Position numbers and translations under genes: made by a program
Assembly (NCBI RefSeq): GCF_030463535.1
Contig: NC_132897.1
Span: 6,392,321 to 6,456,320 of the forward strand
Direction of reading: 5' to 3'
Origin: Salminus brasiliensis
Lineage: Eukaryota > Chordata > Actinopteri > Characiformes > Bryconidae
Length of the DNA stretch: 64,000 nucleotides
Shown: positions 33,196-45,700 of the stretch, in pieces
Numbering within the stretch: position 1 is the stretch's first letter
How the letters are laid out: the number at the start of each line of letters is the position of its first letter
Notes under the pieces: generated by a model
Seen by the model: the letters and a program-made list of their open reading frames with translations, nothing else
Database searches by the model: none
Told to the model about the DNA's origin: nothing

Positions 33196-36100
33196 TGTGT
33201 GTTCACTACCAGATGGGTTAAATGCGGAGGACACATTTCGCTGTACAGTGTACACTGTACAGTGACAAATACGTGCACCTTTACCTTTTGGCTCAGATGA
33301 CACTAGCGAGACGCAGTGGCATGGATTGTATTAGGTGACGGAAGGTTAACTGCTCCAGTGGTGCGTCGAATGCTCTGTATCACTCGCCGGATTCATCATT
33401 CCCCACTGGTATCAGTGGCCTGTGGGGCACCACTGTTACTCCATTGGGACTCACTCAATGTACTCTACAATATACACTACAGTGGCTCTAAAACATCCCA
33501 CAATGTTAGCAGCTTTCTCATTGTGTTTACTGGGTATTTTCACAGGCTAACACTTAGGCCCCTAAGTAAAGCTTTTCTTTAAATTGTAAGTACATTTGAG
33601 AGGAAATTAATCTATTTCACTTAGTTCCATTTATTCCTTCAGATTTTGTGTCCAGTGCAATTTCTTTGGGTTATTTCAGTCTGTTTTGTTAGTGGCAGCA
33701 CCTGGGATGGTATGGTGTTAGGCACATCTCTCACTTAAGAGCTTTATTAGCTTATTTTAGATCAAATGTCACACAATCCGAGCTATTCTAGCACCTCAGC
33801 TCTCATGATGGATTGGACTGAGACGCTGCATATTGTAGACAACACAGTATGGCAGTTCTTTTTAAAGCAATAGTTGCTTAAAATAGTTAATAGTTTTTGT
33901 TTACTACTTTTAATTTATCTTAAGTCATTATTTTATTGAAGCAGTACTTTGACTTGAGTTTAAATATATTAAATCTATATTATAAATATATATTATAACT
34001 CTTTACAGTAGGCTGTATACAGTAAGTGAAAGAAATAATGGGAAATAAATGTGCAGTCATTAATGCACAACACATCGTCAGGATCACTAGTTGTATATGC
34101 CCTCACAATCACACACAAAAGTGTGTTGCTTCTTAGTTTCAGCTGGAATGTGGTTCTTTTTCACCCACATTAATAATACAAACGGCTTCTGTTACCCTGT
34201 GTTCCTCACCTCAGGCATCACATTCCTATTGGACTTCATGCCAACCTCTCAGAGGGTGTTCCAGTGTGTCAGGAGCTGAAGAGATCCACACTTCTTAATA
34301 AAGATGGCTTCTTTCATGGCAAAATGGGCTTCCGGGAAGTTTTGCAGAGTGGACAAATGAACATGACTGAGGTAGGAGATACTGTGCAAATACTTCTCGC
34401 AACTGAACAGATGAAATGAAAGAGATACATTTAAGGTCACCTAGCAGGCTTTCATAAAGCGAGCAAATATACTCTTTGTGGGAAGTATGATTTACAAATG
34501 TTCCCTTCCCTGTTGGCGAATCTCCTGTTCATTTACCTGGTTATGATACAAGATCAACATTACGAACAAACAAAAAAAAGAAGCTAGATTTACGCAGGTC
34601 GCTCCTCAAATACAGCTCAGTCAATGTAAACGAACGTCATATAACTCTTGGCCCAGTGACAGTAAGACGTGTGTGCCTGTCCCATTTCTCAGAAAGGATT
34701 TGTCTTACGTCCTGTGTCCGGACACAAGGAGGAAAAGTTTAGAAGAAATCCAGATCCAGAGTTCATATTTAGCTTGGCACCCATCTTAAGCATTGACAGA
34801 AAACTTGATGTTTGATTTTATCAGGATGTAAACAACAAAAAAAGATCCCTAATCAGTACTCTTCCTCTCCAAAAGTTCTCTCTAATAGGTCCCTGTTTTG
34901 ACAACGGAGAGTATAGAGACTGCTTAGGCTACATTCACATTACAAACCCTCCTAATCAATTCCAGTAATTTGCTCAGATCAGATTTGGCTATCTTGACCG
35001 TTCACATTTATAAATGTAAGTGACCCGTGTCCGTCTATAATGTGAACCGATGTGTCCCTGAAACGGCACGCGTGTGCCGCTGTCGCCACAGTTGTTCTCT
35101 CCTCCATTGTTGTTTTGTCGTGCTGTTGGTGCTGGCTGATGACGACCGCACCAAGCCCATGCTTACAGGCAAAAAGACACGGTGCATTTAATCTGATCGT
35201 TTGCATTGATGTCGCATGCCTACAAATCGGATACGTATCTGATCCAGGACTGCATATAAGACTCAAATCTGTTTTGAAAAGATTGGATTTGACACACAGC
35301 AAAGAAAAAAATGTGATCTCACATCTCACAAAATGTTTTGTAATGTGAACAAAGCCTTATTTTTTAAAAATCTTAAGAATCTTACTTCTTAATCTTTAAG
35401 ATTTCTCATTTTGTTTTGACTTTGGTCTTAAAAATATTTTAAGAATGCTATATGATTATATTATTAACCTTACTGTTATCTCACACTTGCCTTTGACTGT
35501 AAGTGGCCTTCAAGTAGTTTAATTGACAGATGTATTGTCTTGTTTAGTTTCTATAAGGGAATTAATGCCTTTCCTATTTCACACCATATTCATATTTTCC
35601 AATAGGATTTTTTCTTATTGGTTCTTTTTTGTTGTTGTAATGTTTAATTTGATTTAGTTTTTCCTCCATGTTGCATGAATTAAACTGAAAAATATCAAAT
35701 AAAAACTCACATTGTTTATGATAAGCTGTAAAATGCAGACAAAAACGCTTCTTATATATGACCTATAGAAAAAAAATAACAAGGAAGAGCACCTTTAAAA
35801 CATTAAGACTTTAGAGAATATTTAAGAATGTCTTTTTTTTTAATTGCAATTAAAAATATTCTTATATTTATTGTTTATCTAAATAATTTTTTGAAGTTTA
35901 TTCTTAGGAATGTTTTTGTGAATCTGGCCCCTAATATAATTTTCACTCTGGATGTAAACAGCAAAAACTGATGCTTGATCAGTACTCTTACTCCTTTACT
36001 CACATACTGAGAAATAAATCTCTGTTTTGACAGTGGAGGCTTTCTTTTCTAAATTCCAGAGCAGGTCTGAAGATGCTCACACCAAACTCCTCCTTGCAGA

Positions 36101-38363
36101 TTTGGAAACTGAAGTCAAGCACTAAATCATTTTGCATGTATTGTTTTGCAATTTGCATTCAAAACCTATTTTTTTTCCTGATTGACAGGTGGAGGCGGAG
36201 CTTAGGGCTCAGGTTAAGCGTTTTTGTGAGCTCACTGGTCACCTGCCCAGTCACATGGATGGCCACCAGCATGTACATGTGTTGCCAGGTAAGAGCAGGG
36301 GCCAAGGTGCTAAACAACACCTGCAAGAGGTACTACCTCAGTTTTTCCCTCAGCAACTGTTGACGTTTCATATTTCCTGCTGCAGTTCAGTTGAATATTA
36401 TCTGGCCTCAGTGTTTAACTTAAAATGAACAGATCCTGGCAGATGTGTGCCTTGACTTTGACTGTTGCTCTTTTTCAGAGGTGCGAGATGTTTTTGCGCA
36501 ACTTCTCTCTGACTTTGGGATCTCTTACACACGCGTCCCAGTGGAGCCTGGTCTGCATTCATGTCCTTTTCTACCTCCCCATCTCAGAGATTTCTACTTG
36601 CAGGTTGAGCAAGATGCCCTCCAGTCTGTGGAGGTCTTCCATCGCCATGGCATCAGGTGTGTAGGTCCAGAGGAACGTCATGATCTACCAATCACACAGA
36701 CCAATCGCAGTTGTTGCAGTCTGCGTCGCCATGACCCATAGTTGCGTTTTTGAGGATGTGGGTGCCTGGCTATGGTGTAGGGTATACGGCTATGCATAGA
36801 CTGTGGCGTAGATTCAGTGCAGAAGCATACATTGGCCTCTAGGGCAGTTAGAATGGGCAGCCACCTTAGCACCCATTAATCAATTGGACGTTAGGTGCCT
36901 TGCTCAATGGCATCTCAGCCGTGAATGCCAGTCCTGAGGATGGAAACGGTGACCTTCAAGGCTTAAGACCACCTCTTTAAGCTTTAGGCCACAGCTGCCC
37001 TCTGTATAGTGCAGTAACGCAATCAGGTTTGGTCAGAGGTTAAAAGGAGGTCGGTTAATCTGCAATAGAGGGTATGCGCTTGGTGTCGCTTGCAGTCACG
37101 AATTGGAATTGCCTAAAAGTTGCCTGAACTGATTTGAGCCTCAGTTAACTGGAAGTTCCTGGCTACATATCACTGTCCATGGACCATTGCTTCTTTCGTA
37201 TGTTGGATGGATCGATTTTGAGTCCAACTGCCTTTAATTTAAGCAGAAACACTGCCCGTTTCGTTCCTATTTTGGCCAGTTCCACTAATAAACGCAGCCA
37301 TGCTGCAGAGTGTTTTGCCACTCAGTCCGACTAAAGGAGGCGTACCTTCTATACAGTTAATTAGACCATAAATGATGCAACTGCATTGTTTACAGCTGCA
37401 TGGTTAGCTTATGCTGTATGTTATTATATGTATTGTATGTAATTATGGAAAATCCTAATTACAGTATATGAATTACATGATTTGGGCAGAGTGGAAGCTG
37501 CTTTTTGTTCCTCTATGTTTTGCTAAAGGAATCAGTTTAGAGGGCTTACAAAAACCCACCTACTTAGAAAATTATGGTGCACGAAGAACACCAAATGTCT
37601 CACACTTCTTAAAAAAATGAAAAAATAAAAAAGTGCTTCCAGTCGTTCTTTGAGCGATGCTGTTTCTTCCTAACATTGTTCTTTATGGAACTATGGAACA
37701 ATATAAACTATATGTATATTTGTTTCTTCCATGCTATCGCAAGAACCAATTGAAGCACCTTTACTTTAAAGGGTGCAGAAACTGAGGATACGCCTTTTGG
37801 GCTGGCTTCCCACGCCAGATTAAGGCTAATCTTAGACTAAAAAGGAATTTCCAGTGGTGATCCACCATTGGCACTGGAATTTAGTTCAAAACTAAGCTTA
37901 ATCCATGTCTGGGAAACCGGCCCTTAATCACTGTACAGAACGACAGCACATAAACAACAGTTAAAGTCAAAATTGTGCTGTAATTTTCCTGACTGACTCA
38001 CTCACTGTTGTTCCTGGTTTCTGCAGATGGCCTGATGTCTACCTGGGCCTAAGCACGATGGGGCAGAACATGTCCCTCGCCAACCTCAAAAGAGCCCTGG
38101 GCTTTGCTCTGGAGGCGCGGACATCTACGGTGGTGCAGTCTGATGATCTCTGTGCCCCTGACTCGAATCAGCCAATCACAGTGGAGCTGATGGTGCATCC
38201 TGGATACCCGAGTCATCCTCTGCAGGGTGGCTGTGGCGAAGGGCCAGACGACTTTTCCCAGTCCTCTGATCGTCTGCATGAGCTGAACACGCTGAGGGAC
38301 CCGGCACTGCTCAGCTACTATAAGCAGCAGGGAATCCTCCTCTGTGCCTTCAATGACTTTTAA
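32121..38363 (+). CDS. ydjc: YdjC-like carbohydrate deacetylase
   Basis: Five coding exons: 32121-32284, 34215-34371, 36189-36288, 36479-36656, 38027-38363; total 936 nt, 311 aa (human about 323). All borders are GT/AG and phases join in frame. Metal-binding and catalytic family motifs are intact: TGDDFGY (11-17), [14 protein letters not shown] (56-69), [10 protein letters not shown] (128-137), and MVHPGY (255-260). This is the YdjC/ChbG (carbohydrate esterase-like) fold, whose bacterial members deacetylate chito-oligosaccharides; the vertebrate substrate is not established. No signal peptide or membrane segment, so probably cytosolic. Intron 1 contains two opposite SINE copies, intron 2 a Harbinger-type miniature element, intron 4 a small fold-back element. 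Neighbour ube2l3 is convergent, as in human. Confidence 0.95.
32333..32611 (-). mobile_element. tRNA-derived SINE, copy 2 (minus), in ydjc intron 1
   Basis: Nearly complete: reverse complement holds AGCGGTTAGAGCGCCGGGAT, B box GGTTCGATTCC, CTGCCACTGTTGGGCCCTTG, CTGCCCACCGCTCTGGGTGT, an internal (GT)n run and a tail ending ACGTGCACCTTTG. Opposite orientation to copy 3, about 450 bp away, so the two could pair in the pre-mRNA. Confidence 0.88.
33058..33290 (+). mobile_element. tRNA-derived SINE, copy 3 (plus), in ydjc intron 1
   Basis: A box TGGCTCAGCGG at about 33069 and B box GGTTCGATTCC at 33112-33122, then the CTGCCACTGTTGGGCCCTTG block, an internal (GT)n, AATGCGGAGGACACATTTCG and the tail ACGTGCACCTTTACCTTTT. 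It lacks the middle block that copy 2 keeps. Confidence 0.9.
34927..35356. mobile_element. PIF/Harbinger-type miniature element in ydjc intron 2
   Basis: Ends GGCTACATTCACATTACAAA and, reversed, GGCTTTGTTCACATTACAAA form inverted repeats, with TTA on both outer sides (34924-34926 and 35357-35359), the TWA target duplication of the PIF/Harbinger group. 430 bp, no transposase. Confidence 0.82.
35365..35935. other. AT-rich intron sequence with a possible old miniature element
   Basis: The phrase TTTTTGTGAATCTGGCCCC (about 35910-35930) resembles the terminus of a common fish non-autonomous element; a similar AGTGAATATGGCCCC is at about 26585-26600. The left end is unclear. Confidence 0.3.
36855..37005 (-). 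mobile_element. possible old SINE-like fragment in ydjc intron 4
   Basis: GGGCAGCCACCTTAGCACCC, GGTGCCTTGCTCAATGGC, and GGCCACAGCTGCCC at the end resemble a reversed tRNA-derived SINE body, without clear A or B boxes. Confidence 0.3.
37797..37924. mobile_element. small fold-back element in ydjc intron 4
   Basis: GGCTGGCTTCCCACGCCAGA with TAAGGCTAATCTTAGACTAA faces TTTAGTTC..ACTAAGCTTAATCC and ATGTCTGGGAAACCGGCC in inverted orientation. About 128 bp, palindromic for most of its length. Confidence 0.7.
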
Positions 38364-38980
38364 ACCATTAAGAACCACTTAAGTGGGTCCACAGGTGCTG
38401 CAGGTCCCGAGGGGCTTTTTAAAAAGACGTGGAATGTAACACCTGACTTCACTAACAAGGTTTTTCCCAGAATCCTCCTGACATAAATTAGCTACATGAT
38501 TGGGTGGTGCGACCCATGGGTAGGAAAGGTAATTGAGATGTTTGTGTCATCTAGTGCTGAAGCACAACATTGTTTTTAAGCTTGGATCAGATGTTCAGAG
38601 AGAAGATGCAGGGGACTGATCCAGGGCCTGTGCTTGGAGGCAACATCAACACCACTCATTGTTTTGTTCACTGTGACACGAGTGTCCTCCCTCAGTCAGG
38701 GGGTGTGCTTCCAACAGTTCTCTTCATTATTAAATGAAGGTCTTTTTTTGTTGTTTTTTAGCATCTGCCTCAGTAGAAAAACGAAAACGCTCAAGAGAGT
38801 GTGTGGTTTTAATTATTATTATTTTTAATATTAGTAATTACTGGACATTTTATGATGTTTTAAGCAGACCAGGCCATTTCCAACACTTGGAACTGTCCGA
38901 GTTGTGATTGTATTGCACATGAAGATTTCAGTGTCCAACTGACCGTGTAGCAATTATATATATATATATATATTTTTAAA

Positions 38981-38986
38981 AATAAA
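38981..38986 (+). terminator. candidate ydjc poly(A) signal
   Basis: AATAAA in an AT-rich stretch about 620 bp after the ydjc stop codon. Other A-rich hexamers lie nearby, so the exact site is uncertain. Confidence 0.45.
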
Positions 38987-38989
38987 TAT

Positions 38990-40180
38990 TGTATATTTTT
39001 CTTACATGTAACAAATGTATTTATGATATATTGATGTAACAATATTTGAATTAAAATGTCTTTTATTCCACATTAATATTTGATGTTTTATTGTCTATGA
39101 ACTGAGATTAGAGGTTACTGTTGCAAGTGAAGGCTGCATACAACACTGCTAAAATTACTGCACAGCTGAGTCAACCAAACCACCATCTGATTCTCCTGCA
39201 GCAGCTGATGACCTGTGGAGCCTTTAAATGGATGAGAACAGACAGCGTGGTGCCATAAGCCTCTCAGAACGAACCTGTTCACAACAGTCTCACACAGCCT
39301 CCAGCAGCTGGTCATTACACAGGGCCTAATGGGAGCCAGCATGCTTTCTGTAAGCATTTCTGTAAGGTAAACATGAAATAGGAAAATAAACTGGATAAAG
39401 AAAAGGGTCTCTTTAGAAACAAGATGGACTTGTGAGTCACTTCCAACTCAGAGTTGCTTTTAATTGAGGGTTTTCTACTTTTTCTACTAATTAAAGCCAT
39501 AAAAACCTATAGAATCCTATTTATTGCTATGTCATTCTTTTGAGATGCTTTGTCTCTATTTTGAGATACTAAGTCATTTTGTTGAGATTTATTTTATGCT
39601 TATTATTTTGAGGTATAAAATTAATATTTTGAGATACTACATTTTGTGATATTAAGTGACCATTTTGAGGTACTCCTTATTGTTGAGATACTTATTTTCA
39701 GATGCCAAATTATTAAGACACTCACTATTTTTAGATACAAAACCATTATCTTGAGAAACTAAAGTTGTCGTTTTGCAATAGTCGTTCTTTTTATACTAAA
39801 GTCATTATTTTGAGATCACTTTTTGAGATGCTGAGTATGCTTTCTTGATATTTAGCGATGGCTCTATCATTTTGAGATGCTTTATTGATGCTTTACAAAC
39901 ATCTCATTATTTAGATGTTCTTCATGCTTTTGGAATGGAAAAAAAAGTTTTATTTTAAGTGGTGTGAATAGGGCTTCAATATATTATTCATCAGAAATGA
40001 CTTGAGCAAAATCTGTGGAATATTTGAAAATTGTAGATCACATTACATATATTAATTAAGAATGTCTTACAACAGAATATCTTGAGATTTGTAAAAAAAA
40101 ATCTGCTTGAATTGTTTTAAATTGAATTGTTGTTTTGTTTCTTTTTTATCTTCTAAAATAGCAGCAAGAAAACGTAGTGT
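38990..40180. other. intergenic, ydjc-ube2l3 interval, left part
   Basis: Contains a recurring phrase TTTTGAGATAC / TTTTGAGATGCT about every 30-45 bp from 39537 to 39890, a weak tandem repeat. No exon. Confidence 0.5.
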
Positions 40181-40181
40181 A

Positions 40182-40300
40182 GCATAGTGGGTAAAACACT
40201 TTCCCAGTGGCGGACTAAGGTTTGCTTCCCTGTCCAGGTAGGCAAATGTCATGTTTGAGATCTTGCCCAAAGACATTTACTAGTGTGGTGTCCCTGTCTG
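40182..40300 (+). mobile_element. decayed tRNA-derived SINE
   Basis: TAGCATAGTGG (about 40180-40190) fits the A box TRGCNNAGTGG; the B box is eroded (GGTTTGCTTCC near 40219). Different family from copies 1-4. Confidence 0.45.
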
Positions 40301-40398
40301 GGTTGGGGAATTGGATTCTAGTCTGCCATGTGGAAGGAAGTGTTGTAAACTACCCCAGCACTAAACACTGTAGGTCATAAATGATTTTAGATTCAGGC

Positions 40399-40404
<6 letters not shown>

Positions 40405-40438
<34 letters not shown>
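40405..40438. repeat. (CA)n microsatellite
   Basis: Pure CA tract of about 34 bp. Confidence 0.97.
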
Positions 40439-40949
40439 CCTTTTCTTAGACCCAGATTAAGCCTAAACCCAAACTACATTACATTCTATGTTATCACTTT
40501 TAACTGAATTTTAGACCACCACTAGACTTGATCTATGGTCAGGACACTGCCCCCCTGTAGGATACTGAAACTGTGCATAGCCTGAGATCCAGAAAAGGCT
40601 TTTTTTTTTTTTTTAAATGCTGCCACCTTGTGGTTTTACATGGAAGAACATACTAATATGAGCATTGCTGACAAATTAGGTGTGTAGTATAAAGTCGTGT
40701 GCACTCTGAGTATTATATTTGTAAGAAACTGTATTTATGAAAAAAATGATCATCTGCTTCACACCTGAGCTACATTTTTACACCTACTTAATAATTACTC
40801 ATTTCTTTCTATGTTTAAATGGAATGGTGGCCACCAATTTTTGAGTTTTATCCTATTGTTTTAGAGCAAAAGGACCCTAAAAAGGAAAATCTATTATCTA
40901 ACTTTAGTTCATATACTGATCAGTGCTATGTTCCACAGCAAAATTCATT

Positions 40950-41001
<52 letters not shown>

Positions 41002-41008
41002 CACATAC

Positions 41009-41057
<49 letters not shown>

Positions 41058-41082
41058 TACATACATACACACACACACACAA
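40950..41082. repeat. compound (GT)n(AT)n(CA)n microsatellite
   Basis: GT, then TA, then ACAT, then CA tracts in succession. Confidence 0.97.
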
Positions 41083-41209
41083 AATCATTACTTCAGAAGT
41101 AAGTACAAACCTCTAAGTGGTGCAGTTTTCATCCCAGTGTCTCAGTTCAGAGCTCTTTTTGACTGGAGAATCCCAGACAAATAGTCTCGTTGGTTAGCTG
41201 GCTTTATTA

Positions 41210-41300
41210 GGAAATCTTTGACCAATCAGAGAGTCAGCACACTCAGAGTGACCAATCGGAGTCAGCCGCTCTGTATATAACGTCATTCTCATGACTGTAC
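41210..41300 (+). promoter_or_regulatory. orphan promoter-like segment between ydjc and ube2l3
   Basis: Two GACCAAT boxes about 34 bp apart, then TGTATATAA (TATA-like) and ACGTCA (CRE half-site) within 90 bp on the plus strand. The layout resembles a compact polymerase II promoter, but no coding exon follows on the plus strand; it lies at the presumed end of the ube2l3 3' UTR. It may be chance or a non-coding RNA promoter. Confidence 0.3.
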
Positions 41301-41339
41301 ATTTGGTCTTCCTTTTTTTTTTTTTCCTCCTTACATTTT

Positions 41340-42722
41340 AATACACAAAATAAGCGAAGTGTCTGTAAAAGAATTCATGAGAATGGGTGAAAATGAGCCT
41401 CGACTCTCAGAACTGCTGATATTACCGTACGAAAGGTGCAAAGTGGCTTAGAGGGGCACGTTGCCAGTGAATAAGATTTTTAATACATATTCGACCAAGA
41501 TTTCTACGTACAGGCCTACTAATGAAAAGTGCGAAATTACACCTCCTCTGAAACACTTACTCCACTATCAAGTACATCTTCGTTAAAATGATGAGAAAGA
41601 GGGTGATAGTCTGTTCGAAAACGGATAGATTGGATATATGAAAGGAACTGCAACAGTATGTTGTAAATAGATCTCCGCTGCCAACTACTCTTTATTCTGT
41701 CTTAGGAGGAATGAGCAACAATGATCTTTTTCAGCCTCAGGAGTGTATAGACCTGTACACCTGGAGGCACTACTTCCATTTATACCCTAAATTCAAAGAA
41801 TGAACATAGTACAAGACGCGTCTGTGAAACGTGTTAAAATAAAAGGTGTCTTTAAAATTAGTTATCGTCACCATGACAGTATGTTCACTCACACAAAGAC
41901 TGGTTTTGCCCGTCCTTTTTTTCCATTTGTGAAACAAAGTATTCCATAACAATATTGGTGTCTAGGCTGCCTTTGTTGTTGACTATGCAAATCCAAGGGT
42001 TTGCTAAGGGGCGGCGAGGAGGCCGTCCCACAGAATACAGTGCAACTCGAGAAGCGCAGTGAAAGTAAAAAGATCAGTATGAAAAAAGTACTGCCACACT
42101 CCTCCAGTATCAAGCTGTGTAACCTCCATCACCTCATTCATTTTCAAACATCAAACAATTTCCTTTTTTTGAGCGCAAATATAAGAATAGGGAACAACGA
42201 CAACAGAAAAAACTTATTATACATGATAAATTACACCTTTTTCTTCGTTTTGAATAATCAGATCAAAGAAGTGCATACTAATGCAGTGATGCTTTCACTC
42301 AGAATAGGGTCAGACAGCAAACGATATCCAGATATCCCAACACAATTTCTAATTCCTTTACCAGATTACCAGTCTTCTCTTTCCCCCTATCCAATTCTCC
42401 AGACATATTTAAACTTTTAAACTTAAAAATAAAGAAAAGAAAAAAACAAACCAAACAAAAAAAAAAAAACAGTAGAAAGTTAGTAAGGGCCTCAAGCTAA
42501 CACCAGGCAGACAGACTGGTGATATATCCACACGGAGTCCTGCTTTAAAACGGAGGCTGCAGCTGTGGTGCAATTCTCCAGCTCAACTAGAATGACACGT
42601 GTGTAGGGAACAGGAGGGAGAGAGGAAGAAGGAAGGGGACGGAAAGGGAAGAGAGAGAGGCAGGGGGAGCAGAGGAGAATTTATGTTTGGGAGGAGAGGG
42701 GCTACACACTTGTCAGGTATCA
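41340..42722 (-). other. likely ube2l3 3' UTR
   Basis: Unique sequence without repeats directly after the ube2l3 stop codon. On the minus strand it ends near ATTAAA (about 41336-41341) followed by an A-rich tract, a plausible poly(A) site. It carries one 7-mer match to the miR-130/301/454 seed (42039-42045). Length is inference. Confidence 0.45.
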
Positions 42723-45700
42723 TTAGTCCACTGGCCGCTTTTCACCATGTTTCTTTGTAAACTCTTCTGCGTTCTTAAAGAATTTTTTACGGTCCTTTGA
42801 GTATTCTTCTGCTAGGTCGGCCCTCAGGGGGTGTTCTGGCTGTGGGTCGTTCACCAGGGCAATAAGCGACTGAATAACTGCAAAACAAATATAAATATTG
42901 ATGAGGACACCAATAATGCATTCATCTGCATAGGCATAGAGCCTCTGTGTAAAATAAATAATCTAATAACCCAAGGTAAATGAAGTTTTCCATGTTGTAA
43001 TCGCCATTCATAATGTATTAAACATCAGAAACCTTTACTGGTTTAGCACTACCACTGCCAGACTTTATCTATTGCATTGTGTTTGGGTTTCCAGTTCCCA
43101 TTAAATATCATCTTTATGTATCTGTCCTTCATTAAACTAAAGTAAACCAGGTAAGCCGCTGGAGGAGCTGAACATATCCAGTGTTTTTTTCTGTGATCTA
43201 TATTGCAATTAGGGTTGCACCAGTTTTAGGGTTACCATGGCATAAAAAAAAAAATGTATGGCTATCATAGTGTGCATGTGTTTAATACTGGTATTAACAA
43301 AATGTAATCAAACAGGATTTCACTGTCACAATTTCTTACTATTTTTGAAAACCAAACAGCCAATTGTTAATTTTAATTTATAATGAAAATAATAATATAT
43401 AATAAGCTAGATACTAAATAGTTTTTGTATAAAAAAAAACTTCCAATAGTAAGATCATTTTACCTATAGTAAAGAATTTATCCAATGAAATAAACCTATG
43501 TAAATACCATTGTATCTGCTAATGATAATAAGAATAAGAAGTGTGAATAGTGTGCTGTTTCTTTCTGTGTCAAACAGCAAAAATAAAAAATTCATACACA
43601 TCCTATAAATAAATAAATAAATGACTGATTAAATGTCCGTAATTTAAAATGATAAAGACAGGCCTAAATCTAAATGCTGAAATTTTTTTATATTAAATAT
43701 TTTGCAGCTCTTGTTGGAGCTCTCAGAGAAGCAATACAATGTGTTATTGTAACATACATATTAAGAACTTTACTAAAACAAAACATTATAAATATATATG
43801 CATTATTTACTGTAACCTGACGCTTTACAAGCAAACCATAAATAACTACTTCATTAACTGCTGCTTGATTAATTACAGAATCAATAGTGCCAGCTATACA
43901 CAGCACCCAACACTGCACATTGCTTTAAAGCATAGCACGCAGCCTAATGCTGCAGTGGGTTCACTCACCTTGGTCAGTTTTGGTGGCTGGTTTCCAGTTC
44001 TCTGCACTAATCACAGGCAGGCAGACCTGTCCTTTCTCGTCAATGTTGGGGTGGTAGATCTTCGTCTTGAACGTGATCTTTGGAGGTTTGAAAGGATATT
44101 CTGCAGGAAAGATGATCTCGATCCTGAATGCCCCTTTGTCATAGGGAGGGTTATCCTAGAGATGGAAGAAGGTAACATGAAGACATGCATAGTGTTAAAA
44201 ATGATTTATTTAATTATAATATATATACATAAAAAAAAAACAAGCTTCACATTACAGAAGTACAGCACATACAAACTGGAAGTGAAACTACTGGCAATAA
44301 CTCAACCTCACTCTGACCAAAATGCAATCCTGAAAACACGGCTGTAGACAAAGTTTATTGTCTATAAAGTACAATGAAGTCTTTGCTAAAGCAGAAGATC
44401 ATTTTTCTTATACTCAACAATTCAGTAACTGAAAACGTCACTTACTGGAACAATGAGGCCCTGCCATGTCAATATATTAGATTCATCGACTTGAATGTTA
44501 CGGAAGTTTTTCATTCCAGATTTGCGGATTTCTTCAAGCTCCTGTGAAAACGAACAGACAGAAAGGTTGGACTGTGAGAGGATGTTCAGAAAGCATATCT
44601 TCCAGGATATATCTACTTAACAGAAATTATTACATAGACTGGTTTCCCAAACACAAACTAAGCCAAGCTTTTTTTTTTTTAAATTAAATAACACCACTGT
44701 TGCCTGTTTCTCGCTAGTTCTGAACCATTCTTCATCGGCATCTACCAAACTAGTCCTACGAGCTTAAATCATGCACCCTGCCATTTCAAAAGGTAGATTT
44801 CACATCTCCACAACAAACATTACACATATTGCTATCGATGGGTGTTGGTATCAGCATAATATCCTGGATATTGCACTGTAGGGGGGGAAAAGAAATTTGA
44901 TTCAATCCTGTGTGACGTGAGGGTAGCTGTGTGTTTCGGCCTGTGGGGTAGTAAAGCGCTTGAGTAGTCATATCAGATAAACATGGGTCACCAGACGTAA
45001 ATATCAGAATTAGTATCATGAAGTTATATTGTGCCTTTAGTATATTGCTTCGGTCACAAAAATCTTGTATCTCCATGTTTTGCCTTTTCCCCCACCTCAA
45101 TTTCTGACAATGCGTGTTTACACTTCACATTAAACGGACCAATAGAAATGCTCTGAAATTACATAAATGAATAAAATCTTTTCAAGTCTGACAGGTCCAG
45201 ACCCATCCGGGAGATATAAGGTTTTTTTTTTTAAATGAATGCTATGAATTGGGTATTATCCATATGGTAAGCAGGCCTCTAAAGGGACATGACACCACCT
45301 CATAAATATGATAATGTATGTATATCATAATCATCAGCCATGTTAGTATCATTAAACAAGACGTCTATAAATAGTCATCCCCTCATAAGGACAATCTCGT
45401 GATGACTTATTTCCCTTCCTCACTACAAAGACCTAATTGAGCAGTTACAGCCTCTCTTATCAGATGAGGAAGTTGTTCTCCTCGCTAAACAACACTTTGA
45501 CACCACTGAGAGCAGCTCTCCAACTTAGCAGCAGCTGCTTCCACATAAGTGACCAGTGAAAGGCGTTAAAGGCAGCTATATATACACTGAGCTATACGCA
45601 GTAAACAGAGGATCCTCGTTAACGCAACCCTGTCAGATTTAGGGAATGAATGAACAAGGCCGATGTGTTGTGGGTGGCGGACGAAGAAAAGCCTCCCTGA

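Noticed and set aside
33072-33303. tRNA gene (A and B boxes present near 33.07-33.12 kb)
   Set aside because: The tRNA-like head does not close a cloverleaf and continues into the SINE body; same sequence recurs at three other places.
35052-35348. 98-codon plus ORF in ydjc intron 2
   Set aside because: Lies wholly within the Harbinger-type miniature element and has no transposase similarity.
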